DNA of 64,000 bases from Streptomyces lydicus (lineage in GTDB: Bacteria; Actinomycetota; Actinomycetes; Streptomycetales; Streptomycetaceae), in the NCBI RefSeq assembly GCF_004125265.1, contig NZ_RDTE01000003.1, forward strand, positions 868,001-932,000, read 5' to 3'. Positions within the stretch are counted from its first letter, which is position 1. Every line of letters starts with the position of its first letter. The position numbers and the translations under genes are program-made. Under the pieces are notes generated by a model. It did no database searches, was not told the origin of the DNA, and was given only the letters and a program-made list of their open reading frames with translations. Shown here in pieces: positions 1 through 7,463 of the stretch.

Positions 1-314
1 AGTCTGAGCGTGCCTGATCCGAGGTGTCTCATGGGGGAGTACCGCCTTCTTGAGGGGGTGCAGGCCCATGGCCCCGGCCGTCGGGAGGGGACGCGCGGGA
101 ACGGCCGGCGGCCACGCGGGAGGCCGCGGTCGGACCCCCGTGCCGAACACCGTCCAGATCTGACGGATGGTCAGCGACCTGAATCGCTGCCCATTGAGAC
201 ATGCCCCCCTGAAGAGAGCAAGAAAGCCACCTCATGATTTTTGACATGCCTACACCAAAACGAGCCATGGTCCACACCCGGTCGGCCCGGCAACCCCGCC
301 GCCGGGTGCGGCCC
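1..314. other. left edge, no convincing gene
   Basis: Short open frames cross this stretch on both strands, but they are rich in Arg, Pro and Gly, lack a good ribosome site and resemble no family I know. It could hold the promoter side of a gene to the left. I see nothing definite here. Confidence 0.4.
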
Positions 315-328
315 TCAGAGCAGCTGCT

Positions 329-719
329 CTACGACGGCAGGCCGCCGTACGGCACGGTGATCAGTTCCATGGCATGACCCCGCCGGGTCCATGAAGTACA
401 CACCGCAGCCACCGTCATTGCGGTTGATCTCGCCGGGATGCTGCCGCTGCGGATCGGCGTAGTGCTCGATGCCGCGTTGCGTGATCCGCGCGTACGCCGC
501 GTCGAACTCCTCCTGGGAGACCAGGAAGGCGTAGTGCTGCGGCGTGATGCTTTCCGCGGGAATCGTGGCGAAGTCCAGCGTGACGCCGTTGCTCAGGCCG
601 ACGGCGATGAACGGGCCCCACTCTTCGGTGATTTCAAGGCCCAGCAGGTCCACGAAGAACTCGGCGGACTCCCGGTTGTTCCGGGCGTGGATGATCGTGT
701 GGTTCAACTCGACTGACAA
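329..719 (-). pseudogene. VOC (glyoxalase-type) protein, frameshifted near its C-terminus
   Basis: The protein starts at TTG 719, with GGAGG (726-730) six bases upstream, and begins SVELNHTIIHARN. The body is a normal vicinal-oxygen-chelate domain: an N-terminal His, DLLGLEI, then GVYFMDPAG. Directly after this the expected ending HAMELITVPYGGLPS lies in another frame and stops at 329. One extra base in the C run at 378-381 (G run on the coding strand) explains the switch. In the uncorrected frame the protein ends at 315 with an unrelated tail that loses the conserved metal-binding Glu of MELI. Known: VOC proteins use His/Glu metal ligands for isomerase, dioxygenase or resistance roles; the substrate here is unknown. 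It is either a real pseudogene or a sequencing error in a G run. Confidence 0.75.
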
Positions 720-872
720 GGAATGCCTCCAGAGGCATCTCCCGGACACCTCCATGCCTCACCCAGCCGGTGACCGACACGCGATGTCGCTGCGCATCTT
801 AGCCGTTGGCCGCGCTCCGCGCTCCGCACTCTCGCACTCATGCAGCCTTGCACCAGCAGCACTCGGCACTGG

Positions 873-1769
873 TCACGACGCGTCAGACACATCCAGGAGT
901 GCGACGAGTTCACCCAGCACCCTGGCCGCAGGCGCCGCATCGATCAGCCACTTCAGATGGCTGCTGTCGAGCGTGCGGACGTCGTACGGGTTGTCCGGCG
1001 TCAGCTCGTTGCCCTCGCGGATCAGCCGGTCCTGCAGGGCGGGCGGCATACTCACATCGCGGGCCAGACGAACAAAGGTCTTGGGTATCCGGCCCCAGGT
1101 CGCGGCCTGCGCCCGGTCGGCGGAGGTACCGGCGTCCAGGTTCTCGTCGGGCTGGAAGGTGTTCAGGAGGGTCAGGAACTCCTCGTCGGTGCCGTCGGCG
1201 AGGAAGGCCGCCTTGAGCGCCGCGAGGACATCCGCATCCGCTGTACGGAAGTTGGTGCGGAGCAGGCCGAGTTCGGCCGGATTCCCGACCATCGCCGGGG
1301 CCAGGGAGGCGACGTCGACCGTGGCCATCTCCGGCTCGGCGTAGTAGTCGCCGACGTCGAGCCGGACCGGGCACCAGGCCGAGACGTAGACGATGCGGTC
1401 GATCAGGTCCGGCCGTGCGTTGGCCGCGGCCGTGGCCGTCATACCGCCGCGGCTGTGCGAGACAAGGATCACGGGCCCGTTCCGCTTGGCCCGTTCCAGG
1501 ATCCCGATCAGGTACGCGGCGTTGTCGGCGAGCGTCACCCCCTTGATCGAGCCGGGCTCGGCAGCGAGCCCTTCGAGGTCCTGCGGTGCCTGATAGGCGC
1601 GCGGGTAGGTCGCCCCGAATCCGTGGCCGGGCAGGTCGACGGCGACCGAACGGTGCCCGAGGAGGCCGAGTTCGGCCTGCAGCGGCGCAAAGGAGAAGGA
1701 GTTCGCGAACGCTCCGTGAACCAGCACGAACGTCGGTTGCATCTGCCCACTCACCTTGTCACTACTCAC
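873..1769 (-). CDS. alpha/beta hydrolase
   Basis: The protein has 298 residues from GTG 1769, which has GGAGG about 8 bases upstream. Visible features are the oxyanion-loop motif LVHGAF near residues 16-21, the nucleophile elbow SHSRGG with Ser106, and a late SSH motif that would supply the catalytic His. No signal peptide is seen, so it is probably cytoplasmic. The pattern matches the esterase/salicylate-esterase-like branch of small alpha/beta hydrolases; the substrate cannot be read from sequence. It is a single gene, with a 9-bp tandem repeat just upstream of its ribosome site. In-frame GTG and ATG codons at residues 6 and 10 are alternative starts. Confidence 0.85.
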   Translation of the reverse strand: MSSDKVSGQMQPTFVLVHGAFANSFSFAPLQAELGLLGHRSVAVDLPGHGFGATYPRAYQAPQDLEGLAAEPGSIKGVTLADNAAYLIGILERAKRNGPVILVSHSRGGMTATAAANARPDLIDRIVYVSAWCPVRLDVGDYYAEPEMATVDVASLAPAMVGNPAELGLLRTNFRTADADVLAALKAAFLADGTDEEFLTLLNTFQPDENLDAGTSADRAQAATWGRIPKTFVRLARDVSMPPALQDRLIREGNELTPDNPYDVRTLDSSHLKWLIDAAPAARVLGELVALLDVSDAS

Positions 1770-1782
1770 TTTCCGGCCTCCC

Positions 1783-1806
1783 AGTGCTCCCAGTGCTCCC
1801 AGTGCC
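1783..1806. repeat. 9-bp tandem repeat upstream of the hydrolase
   Basis: The unit agtgctccc is repeated with a period of 9 (2.7 copies) immediately upstream of the GGAGG of the hydrolase gene. It lies in the likely promoter or leader of that gene. No function is known to me. Confidence 0.6.
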
Positions 1807-2056
1807 GACGATCCACATTACCCAGCGAAAGATCATCCGCACTACCGGTACAAGGCCTTCCGCTTGCGCACTCCCCCACCCCGTTGGCACCGCGCACAAG
1901 CACCCCCGGACCAGGAACCGACGGCCCGCCGAAGATGCCGGACTGTACGGCCGCCCCTCCCCGAAGAGGTGGCGAGAGCGTGTCCGCGGCCCGCTGCGGT
2001 CGTTGGCCACCGCGCCGGTGGTGGGCGGGTGTGGCATACGTCAGGAGCGTGGAGCA

Positions 2057-2848
2057 GTGACCCGTTGGATCGTGATAAACCTCCCGTCCTGGTTGCTGCT
2101 GGCAGGGCTCGTCGTCGTGGTCGCCGGCGGGACGGCAGTCTTCCAGGCGGTCGTCCGGCACCGTTTCCCCCGCCTCAAACAGGGCGGGCACAACGACGCC
2201 GCAACCTTCGTGTTCCCCGTTGTCGCTGTGGTCTACGGGTTCCTCATCGGCTTCATCGTCCTCGCGCTGTGGGGCCAGGTGAACGTGGCAGACCAGACCA
2301 CACGGACCGAGGGCGCCGTGGCGGTGCACCTGGCCAGGGGCCGCAATGCATTCGGCGAGACCGAGAGCGCACGGATCCGGCAGGGCCTCCTGGGGTACGG
2401 ACGCGCGGCGACGACCGAGTGGCCCCTCGCCTCAACCGGCCACGCCACACCCGAGGCCGAGAACGCGCTGAACCGCCTGCAGAGCACGTACGAACACATC
2501 AAGCCCCGCGGCGACGCCCAACGGGCTTTCCTCGCCAGCTCACTCGCGTCCCTGCGGGAATTGGGTCTCGCACGGACGGAACGCCTGCTCGAGGCACGCT
2601 CCAACGTCGGCCCGCCCCTGTCCTTGTGGATGGTGGTCTTCCTGACCAGTGGACTGGTCCTCGGGTTCTCCGTCATCTTCGACGCCGGACAGGCCAAGAT
2701 GCACTACGGGATGATCGCGGCGGTAAGTGTCCTCGTCGCCACCAACCTGTTCCTCGTCACAGAACTCTCCTACCCCTTCCTCGGCGAGTTCTCGACGTCA
2801 CCGGAGCCCCTCCACGAGCTGGTCGAGGTGCTGGCGCCGACTCGGTAG
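2057..2848 (+). CDS. DUF4239-type four-helix membrane protein
   Basis: The protein has 263 residues. GTG 2057 is chosen because AGGAG lies about 9 bases upstream and the first transmembrane helix starts at once. Helices are visible near residues 10-32, 57-80, 186-206 and 215-238. Between the second and third is a soluble, mostly helical stretch with VADQTTRTEGAV and a YEHIKPRGDAQ region. This arrangement is typical of DUF4239 (bestrophin-like) proteins, whose role is not settled. It appears to be monocistronic and tail to tail with the LysE-type gene. I see no regulatory motif. Confidence 0.8.
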   Translation: MTRWIVINLPSWLLLAGLVVVVAGGTAVFQAVVRHRFPRLKQGGHNDAATFVFPVVAVVYGFLIGFIVLALWGQVNVADQTTRTEGAVAVHLARGRNAFGETESARIRQGLLGYGRAATTEWPLASTGHATPEAENALNRLQSTYEHIKPRGDAQRAFLASSLASLRELGLARTERLLEARSNVGPPLSLWMVVFLTSGLVLGFSVIFDAGQAKMHYGMIAAVSVLVATNLFLVTELSYPFLGEFSTSPEPLHELVEVLAPTR

Positions 2849-2937
2849 AGCGGGGAGCCGGCGCCCTCGCCCTGGGCTCGGAGCCGTCCGGCCGGGGCAC
2901 CGGCGACGACGCCGCGCCGTCGCCGGTGGGCACGTCC

Positions 2938-3576
2938 TCAGCCGCGCAGCAGGAGTCCGGTCGCCAGCGCTGCGATCACCACGGAAGAGAGCAGGGAGGT
3001 GACCAGCCGTCCCCGTGGGCCGGTGAGTGCCCTGCCCAGTACGGTGCCGCCGGCGGCCAGGAAGAGTTGCCAGCTCATGGAGGCCAGGGTCACGGCCGCC
3101 ACGAAGGCGGCGGGGCCGGCCGCACCGGAGCCGGGGGTGCCCGCACCGCCGGCGAGGACCAGCGCCGAGAAGTAGAGGACCGCCCAGGGGTTGACCAACG
3201 TCAGGCCCAGGAAGCCGAGATAGGCCCGGGTGGGGCGTTGCAAGGCGTTCCGTTCCGGGCCGTTGTGTGTGCGGCGGTTGCGCAGCGCCCGGACGGCGGT
3301 CCGTGACGCCATGCCGAGCAGGAGGACGGCGGCGAGCATGCGCAGGGGGACCGCGACGGGTGCGACGGCACGGGAGAGGGCGGCGCCGCCGGCCACCGCG
3401 GCCAGCGCGTAGAGACCGTCGGCGGTCGCCACCCCCAGCGCCGCCGAGGCGCCGACCCGGAAGGAGGTCCGGGCGGTCACGCTCACCAGCAGCACGGCCA
3501 GCGCACCGACGGGAACGGCCAGGGCGTAGCCGGCCCACAGGCCCGGCAGAAAGGCATCGGTCAGGATCTCGGTCAT
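2938..3576 (-). CDS. LysE/RhtB-family amino-acid exporter
   Basis: The protein has 212 residues from ATG 3576. It consists almost entirely of hydrophobic segments. It opens with FLPGLWAGYALAVPVGALAVL, the usual first helix of LysE proteins with its conserved PxGP-like turn (here PVGA). Later TLVNPWAVLYF matches the family's NPKA/NPW motif. Known: the family exports basic amino acids or other small metabolites. It diverges from the LysR regulator, an arrangement shared with lysE-lysG and argO-argP, so inducible export of an amino acid under that regulator is a fair inference. The transported compound is not identifiable. Confidence 0.88.
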   Translation of the reverse strand: MTEILTDAFLPGLWAGYALAVPVGALAVLLVSVTARTSFRVGASAALGVATADGLYALAAVAGGAALSRAVAPVAVPLRMLAAVLLLGMASRTAVRALRNRRTHNGPERNALQRPTRAYLGFLGLTLVNPWAVLYFSALVLAGGAGTPGSGAAGPAAFVAAVTLASMSWQLFLAAGGTVLGRALTGPRGRLVTSLLSSVVIAALATGLLLRG

Positions 3577-3632
3577 GCCGTCCAGCGTCGGGCGCGGCAA
3601 CCGTACGGGTCCATCGAAAGTTTCCGCAGGGA

Positions 3633-3655
3633 ATCATGTGGTACCTCCGCATGAT
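3633..3655. promoter_or_regulatory. candidate LysR-type operator
   Basis: In the 112-bp gap between the divergent exporter and regulator, ATCATG is followed after 11 bases by CATGAT. This is a perfect inverted repeat of the T-N11-A type used by LysR regulators. A direct repeat CTCCGCATG (3645-3653 and 3660-3668) overlaps it. The palindrome is seen directly; binding by the adjacent LysR protein is inferred. Confidence 0.55.
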
Positions 3656-3688
3656 GCATCTCCGCATGGTTGCCCCTACGCTGCGCGC

Positions 3689-4612
3689 ATGATCGATCCC
3701 AGGCTCCAGACCCTGCGCGTCCTGCACACCCAGGGCACCGTCACCGCGACCGCCGCGGCACTGCATCTGACGCCGTCGACGGTCTCCCAGCAACTGCGTC
3801 AGCTCTCGGCCCGGCTCGGGCTGGAACTCCTGGAGCCCGCGGGCCGCAAGGTGCGCCTGACGCCGGCCGCGTTGGCGCTGGTGGAGCACGCCGACGCGCT
3901 GTTCCTGCGCTGGGAGGAGGCTCGAGCGGATCTCGCGGGGTACGCGGACGGGGTGGCGGGGCGGCTGCGGATCACGGGGGTCGCGACGGCGATCACGGGG
4001 GTGATCGCACCGGCGGTGGCCCGGCTGCGCGCCGAGCTGCCGCGGCTGGCGGTGGAGATCGGGGAGGATCCGGACGTCAACCGGTTCGAACTGCTGCTGG
4101 CCGGGCGGGCGGACATCGCCGTGGTGATCGTGGCGGAGGGCGCCCCGGCACCGGGCGATGCGCGCTTCGTCCAGCAGCCGGTGCTGGAGGAGCCGCAGGA
4201 TCTGCTGGTGCCGGCCGGGCACCGCTTCGCCGGGCGGGCGGCACGGGGCGTGGCGCTGGCCGAGGCGGGCGAGGAGAGCTGGATCCGCGCCGGCGATCCG
4301 GCCGATCAGCACCGGTTGCTGCTGACCGCCTGCGCCTCGGCGGGCTTCACCCCGCGGGTGCGCCATCACGCGGTCGACTGGTCCGCGGTCGCGGCGCTGG
4401 TCGCGCACGGCTTCGGGATCTGTCTGGTGCCGCGGCTGGCGCCGGTGCCGGAGCACTGCCCGGTCGTCAGGGTGCCGCTGCGCGGGGATCCCCTTCCCGT
4501 ACGGCGGTTCGTGGCTGCCGTACGGCGCGGGAGCGAGCGGCAGCCCCCGGTCGCCCGCGGGCTGGCGGCGCTGCGCGCGGCCGCGGGCGAACGGGAGGCG
4601 AAGGGGGTGTGA
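3689..4612 (+). CDS. LysR-family regulator (ArgP/LysG-like)
   Basis: The protein has 307 residues and starts at ATG 3689. A TACGCT box lies only about 7 bases upstream with no ribosome site, so the message may be leaderless. The N-terminal winged helix-turn-helix (residues 1-60) contains GTVTATAAALHLTPSTVSQQLRQL. A LysR substrate-binding domain follows, with the usual GFGICLVP near residue 250. By analogy with lysG and argP it should sense an amino acid and activate the divergent LysE-type gene. The N-terminus is strongly supported; the effector is unknown. Confidence 0.9.
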   Translation: MIDPRLQTLRVLHTQGTVTATAAALHLTPSTVSQQLRQLSARLGLELLEPAGRKVRLTPAALALVEHADALFLRWEEARADLAGYADGVAGRLRITGVATAITGVIAPAVARLRAELPRLAVEIGEDPDVNRFELLLAGRADIAVVIVAEGAPAPGDARFVQQPVLEEPQDLLVPAGHRFAGRAARGVALAEAGEESWIRAGDPADQHRLLLTACASAGFTPRVRHHAVDWSAVAALVAHGFGICLVPRLAPVPEHCPVVRVPLRGDPLPVRRFVAAVRRGSERQPPVARGLAALRAAAGEREAKGV

Positions 4613-4631
4613 GAAAAGGCGGGTGCGCAGG

Positions 4632-4844
4632 TCAGTCCTGCAGGGCCTGCCAGAACTCGTCGAAGGACATCCGGCCGTCGCTGTCGGTGTCCTTGGCCCT
4701 GATGACCGCCTCGGCGACCGGGCCGGTGACGAACGGGTCGCCCATCTCGGCCATCGCGTGCTTGAACTCCTCCGGCGTGACCTGGCCGTCGCCGTCCGCG
4801 TCGAACCGGGCGAACGCCGCCCTGGCCTTCTCGATGTCTGCCAT
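4632..4844 (-). CDS. small EF-hand calcium-binding protein
   Basis: The protein has 70 residues from ATG 4844, with a G-rich ribosome site (AAGGGGG) upstream. It holds two canonical EF-hand loops, DADGDGQVTPEE (about residues 14-25) and DTDSDGRMSFDE (about 52-63). Both keep the Asp, Gly and Glu positions needed for calcium. It resembles the small calmodulin-like calcium sensors or buffers (such as CabD-type) of streptomycetes. It is cytoplasmic with no signal or membrane segment. It lies between the LysR gene (tail to tail) and the UvrA-like gene, with no evident functional link. Confidence 0.92.
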   Translation of the reverse strand: MADIEKARAAFARFDADGDGQVTPEEFKHAMAEMGDPFVTGPVAEAVIRAKDTDSDGRMSFDEFWQALQD

Positions 4845-4926
4845 GAGAGGTGCCCCCTTCGTGGTGCTGCGCAGTGCTGCGCGGTGCTGTTGCCTGCTGA
4901 TCTGACCTGCGTACATTAGCGGACCG

Positions 4927-7383
4927 TCAAGAGGCGTTGGGCCGCGCCCTCCGCCGGGCCAGGTAGGGCGCGGTACGGCTCGTTGGTGCCGCCGCGACCT
5001 CGGCCGGGGTTCCGGCCGCCACGATCCGGCCGCCGTCCGCGCCGCCGCCGGGGCCGAGGTCGATGACGTGGTCGGCGCCCGCGACCACCCCCATGTCGTG
5101 CTCGACGACCACGACGGTGTGCCCGGCGTCGACCAGGCCGTGCAGCTGGCGCAGCAGTACCTCGGTGTCGGCGGGGTGCAGTCCGGTGGTGGGCTCGTCG
5201 AGGAGGTAGAGGGTGTGGCCGCGGCGGGTGCGCTGGAGTTCGGTGGCGAGTTTGATGCGCTGGGCCTCGCCGCCGGACAGCTCGGTGGCGGGCTGGCCGA
5301 GCCGCAGATAGCCCAGGCCCACGTCCTGGAGGGTGCGCAGGCTGCGGGCCGCAGCGGGGAGATCGGCCAGGAAGCCGGCCGCGGTGTCGACGGTCATCGC
5401 CAGGACGTCGGCGACGGTCCGGTCCCGGTAGGTGATCTCCAGGGTTTCGGGGCGGTAGCGGGCGCCGTGGCAGTCGGTGCAGGGGGCGTACGTACCGGGC
5501 AGGAAGAGGAGTTCGACGGCGACGAAGCCCTCGCCCTGACAGGTCTCGCAGCGGCCGCCGGCGACGTTGAAGGAGAACCGTCCGGGGGTGTAGCCGCGGG
5601 CGCGGGCCTCGTCGGTGGCGGCGAAGACCTTGCGCACCGCGTCGAAGAGCCCGGTGTAGGTGGCGAGGTTGGAGCGCGGGGTGCGGCCGATCGGCTTCTG
5701 GTCGACGCGGACCAGCCGGTCGATCGCCGCCAGGCCCTCGGCGGCGGTGAGCCGGGCGCGGGCCGTCGGTCCGGTGGTGTCGCCGTCGGCGGCGTCCTGC
5801 TGGTCCTCGCCCGCGCCGAGGTGGTCCCGTACGGCGTCCGCGAGCACGCGGGTGACCAGCGTCGATTTCCCCGATCCCGAGACGCCGGTGACGGCGGTGA
5901 AGACGCCGAGCGGGAAGGCCGCGTCCAGGCCGCGCAGATTGTGCAGGGTGACGCCGCGCAGGGTGAGGGTGCCCGAGGGGCTGCGCACCGGGCGTACGGC
6001 GGGTGGTGCGGGCTCGAAGAGGAACCGGCGGGTGGCGGAGGCCGGGACGTCCGCGAGCGCGGCGACGGGGCCGCTGTGCAGGACCTGCCCGCCGTGTTCG
6101 CCGGCGTGCGGGCCGACGTCCACGATCCAGTCGGCGCGGCGCACCACGTCCATGTCGTGCTCCACGACGAACAGCGAGTTGCCCGCTTCCTTGAGCCGCC
6201 CCAGGACCGTGAGCAGGGACTCCGTGTCGGCGGGGTGCAGGCCGGCGGAGGGCTCGTCCAGGACGTAGACGACGCCGAAGAGACCGGAGCGCAGCTGGGT
6301 GGCCAGCCGCAGCCGCTGGAGTTCGCCGGCCGACAGGGTGGGCGCCGGCCGGTCCATGCTCAGGTACCCCAGGCCGAGTTCGGTGAGGACGTCGATGCGG
6401 GCCACCAGGTCGCGGGCCAGCACCGGAGCCACCTCGTCGTCGGCCCGCCCGGCGGTGGGCCGCAGCAGCCGGGCGAGGGCGCTCAGCGGCCGGCCCGCGA
6501 GGGTGGCGATGTCGTGGCCCTCGAAGGTGACGGCCAGTGCCTCGGGGCGCAGCCGCCGCCCGTGGCACACCGGGCAGGGCTCGGCGACCATGAACCCCTG
6601 GACGCGCCTGCGCAGGGTCTCGCTCTTGGAGTCGGCGAAGGTGTGCAGCACATAGCGCCTGGCGCTCATGTACTGGCCCTTGTAGGGGCGTTGGATCCGG
6701 CCCACGTCGCGGACCGGGTGCACGGTGACGACGGGCTGTTCGTCGGTGAACAGGATCCAGTCCCGGTCGGCCCGCGGCAGCTCGCGCCAGGGCCGGTCGA
6801 CGTCGTACCCGAGGGCGTCGAGGATGTCGCGGAGGTTCTTGCCCTGCCAGGCCCCGGGCCAGGCGGCGATGGCGCCCTCACGGAGGCTGAGCGAGGGGTC
6901 GGGCACGAGGGAGTCCTCGGTGACGCGGTGGACGGTGCCCAGCCCGTGGCACTCCGGGCAGGCGCCGGCCGCGGTGTTGGGCGAGAAGGCATCGGAATCG
7001 AGCCGTTCCGCCATCCCCTCCGGGTAGTCGCCGGCGCGGGAGAAGAGCATGCGCAGGGTGTTGGAGAGGGTGGTGACGGTGCCGACCGAGGAGCGGGAGG
7101 TGGGCGCGGAGCGGCGCTGTTCCAGGGCGACGGCGGGCGGCAGTCCGGTGATGTCCTCGACCTTGGGCGCGCCGACCTGGTGGATCAGCCGCCGGGCGTA
7201 GGGGGCCACCGACTCGAAGTAGCGGCGCTGCGCCTCGGCGTAGAGGGTGCCGAAGGCGAGGGAGGACTTGCCCGATCCGGACACCCCGGTGAACGCGACC
7301 AGCGCGTCCCTCGGGATGTCCACATCGACGGAGCGGAGATTGTGCTCACGGGCGCCGCGCACCCGTACGTACGAGTCGGCCAT
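4927..7383 (-). CDS. UvrA-like ABC protein (UvrA2 / drug-resistance type)
   Basis: The protein has 818 residues counted from ATG 7383 (GTG 7401 is an alternative). It has two ABC modules: Walker A GVSGSGKSS (33-41) and GVSGSGKST (500-508), signature motifs LSAGE (about 350) and LSGGE (702), and Walker B LDEPSAGLHP and LDEPTTGLHP. Zinc-type pairs occur at CPEC (142-145), CPVC (270-273), CETC (612-615) and CTDC (635-638). It is shorter than housekeeping UvrA (about 950), consistent with class II UvrA lacking the full UvrB-binding region. Known relatives act in DNA repair accessory roles or as self-resistance proteins to DNA-binding drugs. No uvrB, uvrC or biosynthetic genes are adjacent, so the role is open. 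Confidence 0.9.
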   Translation of the reverse strand: MADSYVRVRGAREHNLRSVDVDIPRDALVAFTGVSGSGKSSLAFGTLYAEAQRRYFESVAPYARRLIHQVGAPKVEDITGLPPAVALEQRRSAPTSRSSVGTVTTLSNTLRMLFSRAGDYPEGMAERLDSDAFSPNTAAGACPECHGLGTVHRVTEDSLVPDPSLSLREGAIAAWPGAWQGKNLRDILDALGYDVDRPWRELPRADRDWILFTDEQPVVTVHPVRDVGRIQRPYKGQYMSARRYVLHTFADSKSETLRRRVQGFMVAEPCPVCHGRRLRPEALAVTFEGHDIATLAGRPLSALARLLRPTAGRADDEVAPVLARDLVARIDVLTELGLGYLSMDRPAPTLSAGELQRLRLATQLRSGLFGVVYVLDEPSAGLHPADTESLLTVLGRLKEAGNSLFVVEHDMDVVRRADWIVDVGPHAGEHGGQVLHSGPVAALADVPASATRRFLFEPAPPAVRPVRSPSGTLTLRGVTLHNLRGLDAAFPLGVFTAVTGVSGSGKSTLVTRVLADAVRDHLGAGEDQQDAADGDTTGPTARARLTAAEGLAAIDRLVRVDQKPIGRTPRSNLATYTGLFDAVRKVFAATDEARARGYTPGRFSFNVAGGRCETCQGEGFVAVELLFLPGTYAPCTDCHGARYRPETLEITYRDRTVADVLAMTVDTAAGFLADLPAAARSLRTLQDVGLGYLRLGQPATELSGGEAQRIKLATELQRTRRGHTLYLLDEPTTGLHPADTEVLLRQLHGLVDAGHTVVVVEHDMGVVAGADHVIDLGPGGGADGGRIVAAGTPAEVAAAPTSRTAPYLARRRARPNAS

Positions 7384-7463
7384 GCCTCCATGATCGGGCA
7401 CGGTCCGCCGTGATCGCGCACCGTCCTCCGCGGTCGGGTGCGGTCAGCCGTGGGCGGGTGCGG

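Noticed and set aside
10..237. 75-residue frame at the left edge
   Set aside because: No ribosome site, biased Arg/Pro composition and no family resemblance.
840..2060. Plus-strand frame of about 400 codons opposite the alpha/beta hydrolase
   Set aside because: It follows the mirror of the hydrolase codons and crosses into unrelated DNA; no recognisable domain.
2798..4456. Minus-strand frame spanning the LysE and LysR genes
   Set aside because: Arg/Pro-rich translation in the wrong frame of two well-supported genes.
5068..7413. Long plus-strand frame of 781 codons opposite the UvrA-like gene
   Set aside because: It has the Gly/Val/Gly-rich composition of an antisense shadow, no family motifs and no ribosome site, while the minus strand encodes a complete UvrA-like protein.
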